Positions 32,886-42,800 of a DNA stretch of 64,000 bases are shown here, piece after piece. Under the pieces are notes generated by a model. That model was not told where the DNA came from. It searched no databases and saw only the letters and a program-made list of their open reading frames with translations. Position 1 is the first letter of the stretch. Each line of letters starts with the position of its first letter. The position numbers and the translations under genes are program-made. Source of the stretch: Thysanoteuthis rhombus (taxonomy: Eukaryota; Mollusca; Cephalopoda; Oegopsida; Thysanoteuthidae); NCBI GenBank assembly GCA_963457665.1, contig OY735237.1, positions 4,240,107-4,304,106 of the forward strand. Reading direction: 5' to 3'.

Positions 32886-33587
32886 AAAAATATCATATAC
32901 ATATCATTTGAAATGCACCCTTTGGGTCAGAAAATGTTAAGGACTACTGACCCATACATTCAATCAGTCTTCTGGCTTACTTCCTTTACAGAGGAATCCA
33001 ATTACCAGACAGTTTCTTCTCCTTGTTTACAATATCTAGATCTGGTTTTCTAGCATATATTTTGTGATAGGTTCAATGGGTTATTTTCTGTTACTCCAAA
33101 CCATACTAAATAATTATAGCTATTACAGTTCACCGTATTTTTGTTTACTAAACAAATGTGGAAAAAAGGTTCAGGAAATTTTGGAAACTCGGTTGTTATC
33201 CTTTCGAGATGATAACCAAAGGTAAGGGTTGGTTAGTGGGTAAGGGTAAAGGTCAGTCTGTGTTGGGGGCTTTTAACTTTCTGTCTATATTTCTTATCCG
33301 TTTTTCTTCCATTCTTTCTTATTTCTCCTCTTTCTACCTCTCTTGTCTCCCCCTTTCTTTATTATCATTTTTTCTTTCATATCCTTTTTCTTCATTTCCT
33401 CATTCTTTATTTTCGCCAAACTCCAATCCAATCAGGTGTTGACCTTTCTATCACCCGTTACAAAAAACTAACATACCAAGGGAAATTATGAATCACTGCC
33501 ACCCATATATGGTGTTTTTTACCTTGTAAATAAGGCAGTGGGGTGGCAGAATTAAATTGTCTTGCTGGAAATAATGCCTGGATAGTT
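32886..33587. other. No gene recognised
   Basis: The 94-codon frame at 33158-33442 ends in a pyrimidine-rich stretch and has no recognisable domain. Confidence 0.4.
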
Positions 33588-33745
33588 TGAATCATAACTT
33601 TATTTTCTTGGGTAAAAAACATGAGCACAAACTAAGGGACCAATTTAGTATAAATCTTCATTGTGAATTACCCCCCATGAAAATCTATTGGGGTGAGGGG
33701 GGACAAAAATTGATGTTTTTCACTACTCATTGAAGGATGTGTGTG
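33588..33745 (+). repeat. Dispersed repeat X, partial copy 3
   Basis: Only the middle block ('gggaccaatttagtataaat' onward) is present. Confidence 0.55.
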
Positions 33746-33934
33746 TGCAAATTTCAAGTTTCTACGATGAACAGGTAGGGTTTGGACAAGTTTGGATGGA
33801 TAGCTAGATAGATATTTAGATGTCAGATCACATGAATAACCTGAACCCACCAACAGTGATAAAACCGGTCTGTTGTTGGTATCACGATCACGTCACACCA
33901 AGCCAATGTATATAAAAATCAACATTTTCCTTCC

Positions 33935-34008
33935 GTGATTCGAAATCCCAACCTTGAGATTAGGTAGTTGGTCCTCTTACCAACTGAGCTGAACTAGCAT
34001 AATATATA
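33935..34008 (-). repeat. tRNA-like SINE head
   Basis: On the minus strand 'gttcagctcagttggtaaga' gives an A box, and 'gggatttcgaatc' a B box about 40 nt later. The anticodon arm is not convincing, so it is treated as a SINE or tRNA pseudogene. Confidence 0.5.
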
Positions 34009-34111
34009 TACGTGCAAATTTATTTATCATACATATAATGTGAAAATTTACAATAATAATCCTCAGTCGGAAAAGAGGCAGAGGTGGAGTTTGACCCTGC
34101 TGTAGACAGGC

Positions 34112-34112
<1 letters not shown>

Positions 34113-34160
<48 letters not shown>
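34113..34160. repeat. (TC)n microsatellite
   Basis: Pure CT repeat just upstream of the 5S-derived SINE. Confidence 0.95.
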
Positions 34161-34163
<3 letters not shown>

Positions 34164-34172
34164 TTATTAACT

Positions 34173-34431
34173 GGTTACGACCAAATCTCGTTGCACACAT
34201 TGGTTCTCATACGATCACCAAAGTTAAGCAACGCCTGCTCAGTACCGAGATGGGTGACCGTCTGGGAATTCCAGGTGACGTAAGCAGCAGTGGATCATGT
34301 CGAGCGCTTCCCTTGGCGATCCCAATGATCATCCCAAGGAGGAGACTGATCTCTATACAATGCTGAATAGTGCATTCACTGGAAACTCTGACAGGCCTCG
34401 CTTCGAGCGAGGAGAAATACATTAATATTAC
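34173..34431 (+). repeat. 5S rRNA-derived SINE, copy 1
   Basis: 34173-34287 follows 5S rRNA along its length, including 'cgatcacc-aagttaagca', 'cagtacc' and 'gatgggtgaccg', the Box A and Box C internal promoter elements. It is shortened in the loop E region and diverged at the ends. A body of about 145 bp follows (34288-34431: 'aaggaggagactgatctcta' to 'cgagcgaggagaaata'), repeated at 36739-36845 (-). A 5S head joined to an unrelated body is the SINE3-type architecture. It is not a functional 5S gene. Confidence 0.82.
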
Positions 34432-34435
34432 TTAC

Positions 34436-34556
34436 TTCGAGTGTCAACAAATGTTCGAGCCACGATCTTGGCAAAAGGGTTCTCTTCGTGATTGTGAAAA
34501 TAAGGGCCTTTGTATTTCTCTTGTTGAGTCACTGATATGTTGTTGGCTTTCAATAG
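34436..34556 (-). CDS. Receptor guanylate cyclase-like, ligand-binding domain exon 2 of 3 seen
   Basis: 121 nt between acceptor TTTTTCTCTTTGCAG and donor CGAA|GTAAGT, starting in phase 0 and ending in phase 1. It encodes LLKANNISVTQQEKYKGPYF then ...NPFAKIVARTFVDTR. This joins seamlessly to ...AETIIA from the exon at 36393-36575 and to (I)YLMLGQ from 29625-29771. The linker is the variable hinge between the two lobes of the ANF-receptor fold. It is too short and starts without ATG, so it is easily missed. The 5S-derived SINE homology ends 4 nt from this exon, inside the donor. Confidence 0.78.
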
Positions 34557-35100
34557 CTGCAAAGAGAAAAACATTTAATAAGCAGCAATTCAAAGACATT
34601 AAAGGAGCTATCTATCTCAATATACCGATCTGTCTATTCATACCTATCTGATGTTATTTAAACCTAAAAAAACACGAATAATAAACCACGAACATTACTC
34701 CAGTAAACGTAGATGCATTAAATCTGCCTTCATCTCAATCTGCTGTACGATCATTCAGCACCCAGGTAGCTTTCAATTAGCTCCGCCAATAGCAAAATTA
34801 ATATGCAATCAATATAGAAAAACATCTTATATAAATGACCACAATGCATTCGATGCTGGTTAAATATGTTTCACAGGTATGATGCTCAACCCATCTCGCT
34901 CTAACATAAACATTTTATGATTTATATTTTAACATCGCACCATCTTCTGAAACCTCTAAACCTTCCCACACTAGTGACAACAACTTCATCACGATACTCT
35001 CGTTTTCTTTCTCCAGGCATATTCATAGATATATCTAGACAGCCTTATCAATTAAAAAGAGATCCCTTTTCACGGAATACCATATCTAACTGACCCTTTC
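34557..35100. other. Intron sequence, nothing recognised
   Basis: Part of the 1.84-kb intron. AT-rich, with no supported feature besides the acceptor tract. Confidence 0.45.
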
Positions 35101-35103
35101 CCT

Positions 35104-35600
35104 GACATCATCATTATCATCATCAATCTTTTAACGTCCGTTGTTGGACAAAGACCTTTCCCAGGATTCGCCACAATTCTCTATCATGGGAGTCGCAGAG
35201 CCAGTACTTCCTGAATTTGTCTAGCTTGACCCTCCATCTAATATTCTGCCTGCCTCGGTTGCGTATGTGATCATGGGGGATCCATGTCGTGAGTAACGAT
35301 ATCCATCGGTTGTCCGTCATTCTTGCAACATGGCCAGCCCACTGCCGTTTGAGTTTTTTAATGGATTCTCTGATGTCCCTGATTCTCGTCTCTTCCCGGA
35401 TGTACTGTGCTATCTTGTGGTCTGTCTATGTGAGGCCCAGCATAATTCTTTCATGTGCACGTTGCATGGTTCTCAGTTTGCAGATCTGCCTCTTGGTTAG
35501 GTTCCATGTTTCAGCTCCATAAGTGACTATTGGGAGGATGCATTGGTTATACATCCTTCTTTTTAGGATTAATGGGATCTTCTTATTTTTGAAGGAAAAT
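35104..35600 (-). pseudogene. RTE-like LINE 3' end in a guanylate cyclase intron
   Basis: Minus frame MTDNRWISLLTTWIPHD, RNRGRQNIRWRVKLD and WRILGKVFVQQRTLKD ends at the (GAT)n tail around 35107-35125. Upstream it includes the TYGAETWNLTKRQI region. It is 5'-truncated near 35600. Confidence 0.8.
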
Positions 35601-35811
35601 TTTTTTCATACCCATACAACAATACAGCGTTTTCTTTACCCCAACTATCATCAGGGTATTTTTATGTAGTTTCACTATCTTCTTAAACCATTTTTTCGCT
35701 CTGATGCCCTGAAGAAACCCGCTATTCCCGAGCGAAGTATAAACAGTGGAGCATTTGATGTACTAATTAGTCCCAAGTCTTTTCTTTTCCAGATTCAACT
35801 TTTCACAACAA

Positions 35812-35898
<87 letters not shown>
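35812..35898. repeat. (CA)n/(TA)n microsatellite
   Basis: CA repeat running into TA repeat. Confidence 0.95.
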
Positions 35899-35902
<4 letters not shown>

Positions 35903-36127
35903 GAACTGTAAAGAGTGAGACAGACTCGGGAGTAAAGCGTTTTGAGGTAAGGTTTATTTATCTGTAGATGTTTGTTTTTTGTTGTTGTTGTTAATGGTCC
36001 AGACATGTTTCGGGATGTATTTCCATCTTCAGTGGTGTGTGCTGTATGAGTGTGTGTTTTTAGGGGTTAGAGTTTTAGTGTGGAACCAGAGTCCACTTTC
36101 AGGAATATCAGTTCATTCATATCTATA

Positions 36128-36292
36128 TATCTCAGTTCGTTCATATCTATCTATCTATCTATCCCTCTCTTGCTCCCCCTCTCTCTCAATATATATATAT
36201 ATATATATATATATGTCTATTCACATCTGTCTATCTCAGTTCATATCAATCTTAGTTCGTACATATCTATCTATCTATCTATCAATCTATCC
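36128..36292. repeat. (ATCT)n, (TC)n, (TA)n microsatellites
   Basis: Mixed simple repeats with 'cagttcatatc' wording between them. Confidence 0.9.
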
Positions 36293-36392
36293 GAGTGTAC
36301 ATAAAACGTACCCTTTCCGAATCATCTGATTAACTACAATCTCAACTAAACAGCTACAGACCGGGAAACAGAGACAGAAAGCTGAAACTCAC

Positions 36393-36575
36393 TGCTATGA
36401 TGGTTTCAGCGGTGTGTTGGAATTCATTCTCGTTGCTGTAGATGAAGGTGACTTTTGTCCAGTTATATGTCATCAGAAGGGATGCGACGCTCCGAGAGAT
36501 CTGGGACTCGGTCGGTTTCGTCCGGATGAACGTCGGGTATTTGGACTTGTCACTAACTGTGTAGTCGGAACAATA
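36393..36575 (-). CDS. Receptor guanylate cyclase-like, ligand-binding domain exon 1 of 3 seen
   Basis: 183 nt (61 codons, phase 0 at both ends) between acceptor TTTATATTCTTTCAG and donor ATAGCA|GTGAGT. It reads YCSDYTVSDKSKYPTFIRTK, then SQISRSVASLLMTYNWTKV and TFIYSNENEF. The CSDY/TVSDK, YPTF-RT-P, SVASLL and W-KVTFIY blocks are the ones I associate with the ANF-receptor domain of membrane guanylate cyclases (invertebrate Gyc32E-like, vertebrate natriuretic peptide receptors). The exon is GC-richer than its surroundings. Glutamate receptor-type proteins share the fold but not these blocks. The exact ligand is unknown. Confidence 0.85.
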
Positions 36576-36738
36576 CTGAAAGAATATAAACAAAGAAAAG
36601 ATAAGATAAAATGTGAATAACTTTTTTTCAAAAATTTCTTAAAATACAAACCGTAATCTCATTATATTCATATGATGAAATAATGGATTCGCTACACATT
36701 ATTCGATTTATTTTGGATCTTTATTTAGGACGTCACCG

Positions 36739-36845
36739 GTAATATCAATTTATTTCTCCTCGCTCGAAGCTACGCCTGTCAGAGCTTTTAGTGAATGCAT
36801 TATTTAGCATTGTATAGAGATCGGTCTCCTCCTTAGGATGATCTA
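36739..36845 (-). repeat. 5S rRNA-derived SINE, copy 2 (body only)
   Basis: Matches the body of the copy at 34173-34431, from 'aaggaggagac' to 'gaggagaaata', and ends in ATATTAC. The 5S head is missing. It sits in the intron upstream of the first exon seen. Confidence 0.75.
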
Positions 36846-37127
36846 TTTTCCTAGATGTAAAACCTTCTTCTTATTCTATTCATACTCATTTTATTTTATT
36901 TTTCTCCTTTTCTCAATTAGCTGTTGATTTTCACTTTGACATATATATATGTATATGTGTACGTGTGTGTGTGTGTGTGTGTTTAAGAAATGGACATATT
37001 TGGTCCTACAGAATAAATTATAAATTGCGTTGTATTATGCATAAACTTATTTGAAATTATCTCCCGTTGTCACACGGTCAATATATCACTCAATTTAAAC
37101 AACATAAATAGAATTAGAAATTGAAGA

Positions 37128-37218
37128 ATATGGGGCTACTAAAGGAATCGAACCTGCCACTGATAGGAGAGCCGCTTCAACGTAGCGATCCACTTACCAG
37201 GCTATTTAGCATAATGGT
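37128..37218 (-). repeat. tRNA-like SINE head
   Basis: On minus, 'tggtaagtggatcgctacgt' and 'aggttcgattcc' resemble A and B boxes. Confidence 0.45.
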
Positions 37219-37247
37219 AAGTGTAGTTTGCACAAGTCAGGATATAT

Positions 37248-37440
37248 TCTAGCTTGCAGCCCTCACGGACTCGAAGAGGACACCCCATACCATTACAGAA
37301 CCACCATCAGTATAACACCCTGCTTACAGACCGGATCAATAGCCTCACACTGTCTCCTGCATACACAAACCGTCTGCCCGAAAAAGCTGGTAACATAACT
37401 CATCTGACCGGAAAAAATATATGTGGGGCTGGCCAAAAAC
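37248..37440 (-). pseudogene. Tc1/mariner-like transposase scrap
   Basis: On minus, a short frame reads GGSVMVWGVLFESVR, matching the Tc1 'GGGSVMVWG' block. Flanking frames are shifted. Too short for more. Confidence 0.45.
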
Positions 37441-38640
37441 TTCGTTTTGTCTGTCATTAGATAGTTTAAGAAACGTTTAGTTTAAAGTAACTTTAAACCA
37501 AAATATCGGTTTTGATTATATCTATAAAGCTGTCAAATCGGCTTGCTCCTTATTATGTAACTTGACGAAATATGCGTATTTTCGTTTATTGATTTTAACT
37601 TCGAATTTTTGTTTTATTATACTTTTTATTTAGAGAAAGATGAAAAAAAATGTGACTCAAAAGCAAAAAAATGTTAAGTTCATAGTGGGATTCTGCAAAG
37701 ATTTCTCGCTGTACAATTTTCCATGATTGGTTAGAACCTTTGAGGTTAGTGCCAATCAAATCAAGACGTTATTTGAGATTAATGAATTAATTAAATATGT
37801 TTGATAGTCAATACTATCAAAATATCCAAATCAAGTATTGAAAATCATTTGATTTATTGTGTTACTTCCAATCAAGCGTAGCAGAAAACCCATGGATTGC
37901 ATTCGAATATACCATTTTTGAAACAAAGTTGAAACTAATCAGTCTCTTCATATCTATTTATTTATCTATCTCCATCTCTCTCTCCCCCCTCTCTCTATAT
38001 ATATATATATATGTAGAGAGAGAGAGGGAGAGAGAGAGATAGAGAGAGAGATTGAGAGAAAGAGAGAGAGATTGATGTATGCTTTCATATCTATCTATGT
38101 ATCTAACTTGGTTGGTATCTACCTTTTTGAGTGTGCCTAAATATGCGCTCACAAAAACATACCCACACAGACATACCCACATAGACATACCCACACAGAC
38201 ATACACAGAGAAAATATGCGTACATAACAGTAAACGTCAGGGGGAAGGAAGGGAGAGGAACTATACGTTTCACTCAGAAACTGTTTTTTCTCTGTCCAAA
38301 GAAAATCCTAATAAATCACAGACGTTCCACTTGAAAATAACCTCCATTCTCCAATGGCGTCTGTTGTTCTTTCTAAGAATAACTCGCTTTCTACGAAACG
38401 GTTACATTCCAAATGTTAACATCGCGCCGATTAAACTTAATCCTTGCTGAAGTAGCGGCAAAAGGAAGAATTTTCCGGGAGGATAGTCTCCAAGAGACCG
38501 AATCTTATTATGCACTTCATTGCTGTTACTGTCGGAACCTCCTAGGAAAATAAATCTTCCGCTAAAAACCGACAGGATTATTTAAAAGGTTTCAAAAGCT
38601 CTAAAACTCGTCATTTCCTTGAGATTTCTTTCGAAGAAGG
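37441..38640. other. No gene recognised; simple repeats
   Basis: (TC)n, (TA)n and (GA)n at 37975-38080 and 'cacacagacatacccac' repeats at 38160-38210. Confidence 0.5.
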
Positions 38641-38727
38641 TGCGGCTTATGCAATGATGATCGCGAAATTGCCAAAGCACTTGATGAACCTGGTTCTTGT
38701 ATGCTTAATTTTTTTTTGTACATGCAA

Positions 38728-38802
38728 CGTGTGTGTGTGTGTGTGTGTGTATGTATGTGTATGTATGTGTGTGTGTGCATGTATGTGTGTGTGTGTGTGT
38801 GT
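38728..38802. repeat. (TG)n microsatellite
   Basis: TG/TATG repeats. Frames across it are artefacts. Confidence 0.92.
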
Positions 38803-39649
38803 GAAGCTCCTACTTCGTCCGCTCCTAATTTGGACGATCCAATTCCGAAGTAAAAACGGACGTAGGAAGTAAGAGTTGCACTTATATACCAATACATATT
38901 TCTTCAAATTCTCTTCTGCCAAAAAAGGAGAGCCTGTTCGGTGACTGCTCAGTGACCGAGATAGTTGTTTATATTCTGGTACCAATTACCATGGTTCAAT
39001 CCCAGTTCGGAGCCTGGGTTTTTTAATTCTGATTTTCAAGGCATGCAGGCTTCCCTCGCTTGAAAGCTTGTCTCAACATGGTTTTCCTTATTATACACTG
39101 GATTACTCGGACTGGTGTCCACTTGTTAATATCAAAACATTTTGGCCTCCCTCATGTGTATGCTGTAACCTTTTGGGAATCTCAAACCAGAATCCTTACT
39201 CAATGCACGGGGGAATGGGGGGGAGATTGTTCTCATTCCGCTATCTATGCCGAAGGATATATAACATCTGTTCATTCTCCCTCGCTAATTCGTCCTTGTG
39301 ATGTCGCTTATCTGCCTCTTCGTCTGAACCACTGTATAAGACCTTTTTTTTTCACTACACGACCTAGGGACTGAATCCACGACCGCTAGGCTGATAATAG
39401 ATACACTCAGCGAACTCCTGTGTCCACTAGGCCAGGGTTTCTCAACCCAGGGGTCGTGTACCCCTTGTTGTACGCAAGAGAAACTACAAGCTTTGCAAGG
39501 TTTGTAAATTGTCTGGTAATATGAATAATTTTCTTTTTCCTGCAACTTGTGAAACTCAAACCAAATTTCATTATTTGATAATGTTTCTCTGAATTGAGTA
39601 ACTTGTTGGGAAGAGTCAAGCTCATGTATTAGAAACCGTCAACTAAAAC

Positions 39650-40040
39650 TGTCGCTAAAACTGTCAACATAGGTTTCTCCAGTTTTTAAATTGGTCTGTT
39701 TGGCCAGACCAATCGAGCTAGAAAACTGAACATTTAAATATTTACTCTTATTTATGTCTTGAAAAACATTTGAAAGTTTGTCTCGTTTTTTCAAATTCCA
39801 GCTCAAAATTGTTTTTTGGCGGAGGGGGGTGAATTTACAATGCAAGTGTATGCTAAATTTGTCCCTTATTTTGCGCATGTTTATGCTTTTTTTACTCTTG
39901 TGATCACTGCCCAGCACTAGGCAAAAGAATTAACTTATTCATTGGTGACCCCTTTTCCTGGTTTTTTTAATTGATCCTTCGACATGCTCTGCTGTCAAAA
40001 GACATTTATCATTTGAAGGTTTCTATTGAGTGACTAATCA
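39650..40040 (-). repeat. Dispersed repeat X, copy 4
   Basis: Minus-strand copy ending at 'ttctattgagtgactaatca' (plus orientation). Confidence 0.65.
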
Positions 40041-40053
40041 TTGAATCAAATGA

Positions 40054-40315
40054 AATTACTCATCATCATCATCAGCAGCAGCAGCAGCAATAGTCTTTGG
40101 AGGTCTTCGGACGTAGACCTTCCCCATGATACACCGGACCACTCTATCATTGGCGTCACTGAGCCGATACTTTCTGAACTTATTTCTCATCGGTTGTAGT
40201 TTTACACGTGAATTTTCTACGCTTTGAGCCGTGATGTCCAGCCATTGTCTATCATTCTCACAACATAACCAGCCCATTTCCATTTGAATTTTATAATGGA
40301 TTCTATGATATCTCA

Positions 40316-40404
<89 letters not shown>

Positions 40405-40595
40405 ATATTGAGCATGACTCTATCTTGTGCCCGTTGCATGGTTCTCAGTTTAAGGGTAAATCTTTTTGTTAAGTTCTATGCTTCAGCTCCGTATCGGGAG
40501 GATGCTTTGGTTGTAGACCCTTCTTAGGGGGACTAGTGGGATTTTCTTGTTATTGAAGGTTAGCTACCCCTTTGTCATTCTAGAGTGATTCTTCA
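40054..40595 (-). pseudogene. RTE-like LINE fragment split by (TC)n
   Basis: Minus copy with 'MQRAQDRVMLN' and 'LSDANDRVV...IMGKVYVRRPPK' remnants and a (GAT)n/(GCT)n tail at 40056-40090. An 84-bp (TC)n tract at 40319-40402 replaces part of the conserved region, producing a poly-Arg/Glu frame. Confidence 0.75.
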
Positions 40596-41270
40596 CTTAT
40601 TCTTTGCCCTTCCAGCGGTATTGGCTCACCTTATACGAAGAATGCAGTATAAAATGTTGGATATCGTATAGACATTTGACATTAAGTATTTCATCTTCTG
40701 AAGTCCTCAAATGATTAAAGCACGAACAAATATTAAATGGATGATGTCTATATAGTATCCAATATTTTATACTACTTCACATGGAGTACCCCAGACAAAA
40801 GGTTTAAGGACCCCTGCACTAGGCCATGTGTCCATCGGGAAAATCCTTCTCCCTCTCCCATGTTACGCTATTGTAAGCGAAGACCCTTAGCCTGTCACAA
40901 TCGATGGTAGACGCCTGATGATTTGACTAACCATGCCCCTGAAGATACAGTTTAATTCCTTTCAATGATTAACCACCCCGCCCCCTCATTCCTACTGTAT
41001 CCCCCACATCTTCCACCCTACCAGGAACGATATGCCGATGAGGATGGGGCAGGTTGTTAATTTTTTCGGGCTTTCCCTCAGTGGAGGTGTTATTGAATGA
41101 GCCTAGATTCAGTGAGAAAGTGACCCCCACGGTTCTATCTTGAAACAATTATTTCTGGTTTGATGACCCCGATAGGAATGCTTGGATAGGCACTGTCAGA
41201 ACAAGCCCCAGGGTCCTGACTGAGAGTCACACCAACTTTCGATTCCTTTTTTTTTTCTGTTGATTTGGCG
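40596..41270. other. No gene recognised
   Basis: No supported feature. The text at 40670-40690 and 40750-40780 is weakly palindromic. Confidence 0.4.
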
Positions 41271-41271
41271 G

Positions 41272-41273
<2 letters not shown>

Positions 41274-41306
<33 letters not shown>
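41274..41306. repeat. (ATC)n microsatellite
   Basis: Pure CAT repeat, 5' of LINE copy F. Confidence 0.95.
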
Positions 41307-41307
<1 letters not shown>

Positions 41308-41319
41308 TCCTCAGACAAA

Positions 41320-41444
41320 TTTAACTGTAAACCACAGTATTGCTGTGGTCTATGAGAATGTGGAGAGGAGGGCTGGAGACTTGAGGAGACTTGCTGTCAC
41401 TCAAACTCCAGCGGTTACCACCAGGCAACTGGTGTGAGATTGCA

Positions 41445-41446
<2 letters not shown>
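41320..41446 (+). mobile_element. R4/Dong-like LINE copy F, 3' UTR only
   Basis: Plus-strand copy of the last 125 or so bp of the UTR, ending 'ccaggcaactggtgtgagat', followed by a (TAA)n tail at 41447-41507. Confidence 0.85.
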
Positions 41447-41508
<62 letters not shown>

Positions 41509-41610
41509 GCTGCGAGAGGATCGAATTCCTCTCTATGATTCCGGCTGAAAATAATAACTGCAACTATGGTATTGTATATATGATAAATGAAATATCACAA
41601 AATATATATT

Positions 41611-41935
41611 TTTTAGCATAAATGTATTTATTTATCAGAATGGAATAATCTCTTGCATAATTGTATCTTGAATTTCTGTCGATATGCGAGGCTCGTCATT
41701 TTGGCTCAGGCGGTAAGAGACATGGCTACCAACCATTTGTCTTGATTACAAATCGTGGTAAAAGAATGTCATTTTTATAAATGTATTCATTTATCAAGAT
41801 GAAATAAGCCCTTGTGTATTTCTAACATAGTTTTTCGTGGATGTTTAAGACTTGCCAATCTTACTCAATCGGTAAAAGCGTCGCCTAGCAATCAGCAGGT
41901 CACGATTTCAAGTCAGGGTACGGGAGCGTCAATTT
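41611..41935 (+). repeat. Tandem pair of tRNA-like units, about 159-bp period
   Basis: Two diverged units share 'taaatgtattNatttatcaNNatg' followed by a tRNA-like head. A boxes are TGGCTCAGGCGG (41702) and TTACTCAATCGG (41861), with B-box-like 'gattacaaatc' and 'gatttcaagtc'. It resembles the main array in layout but has different tRNA text. Confidence 0.55.
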
Positions 41936-42479
41936 TACTTATCAGTTTCGTTTAATGTGACGGAACAGAGAAACAGTGAAGAGTTTACTCCCCTAAATTT
42001 GGTGAGGATTGTTCTTGTTATTGTTACAGTACAAAAACAAATCAAACACCAAACTTGGACTGGAGTTTGATAATCTTCATCTTCATACAAATATATTATA
42101 TATCTTTATTACGAATGTTCTTTATGTAAGGCGTAACCGAAACTGCTGCTGATATATTGATGCCTCCTCCCTCCTTATGTTTGCTTTATATTTCTAAAGT
42201 ATATTAAGATGATTTCTTAGTCGACAATTTTTGATTGATTCACTGGAGTAATAGATTTTGTAGATAAAAATCAGTTGATAATAGTCGACTGTAAGAGAAA
42301 TCATGTTTAATCTTGGTATTTCTTCAACCTGCATTTAATAATCTGCATTTTAATGAAATATATGCAGATGAGCTATCCTGGTAAATAAGTCGATTGCATT
42401 TATATAGGTATATTGTTCAAATGACGTATTCATCCATATAAATGATAATAGTAGTAATAAATCTGAGCGTAGTATCTGT

Positions 42480-42800
42480 TGACCAGACATGCTTTGGCTT
42501 TGTGCCGGTGCAATAGTGTGGCCGACGATAGTTTACTGGGATTTGGTATTGCTAAGCGCAAGAGGCCTAGGATTCGTCCTATGACCTCAGAAAATAACTC
42601 AGACCAATCTCAGGGGTAAACTACGCCTCGGGCAGCGCCGTCCATCCTATTAAAAGGGATTGGTCGAGCTTGCCCTGACATCTTCGCAACATTAGTTGCG
42701 AGAACTGGCGCAATTTTTTCAGCTCTCCCGTAACTGGAACCCCACATTAAATGATTTTGTGTCAGGTCTTGCTCTCGTGGGAAAGCGAGTAAATACCAAG
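42480..42800. other. GC-richer unclassified block
   Basis: About 300 bp with higher GC than its surroundings and no long frame. Possibly a SINE or decayed element. Confidence 0.35.

Larger units (their letters stand above)
29117..36575 (-). other. Partial receptor guanylate cyclase-like gene locus
   Basis: Three exons (36393-36575, 34436-34556, 29625-29771) have matching phases (0, 0 to 1, 1) and concatenate into about 150 residues of one ANF-receptor domain. Introns of 1.84 and 4.66 kb are filled with SINE, RTE and repeat X copies. The gene runs right to left. N-terminal exons should lie right of 36575 and the transmembrane, kinase-homology and cyclase exons left of 29625, possibly beyond unrecognised introns. 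Identification rests on family motif memory, not on a search. Confidence 0.75.

Noticed and set aside
34173..34287. Functional 5S rRNA gene
   Set aside because: Ends are diverged, part of the loop E region is missing, and the sequence continues into a SINE body found elsewhere.
38400..38470. Minus peptide LLQQGLSLIGAMLTFGM as a possible membrane exon
   Set aside because: Ends at a stop after 25 or so residues, no donor that suits it and no recognised family.
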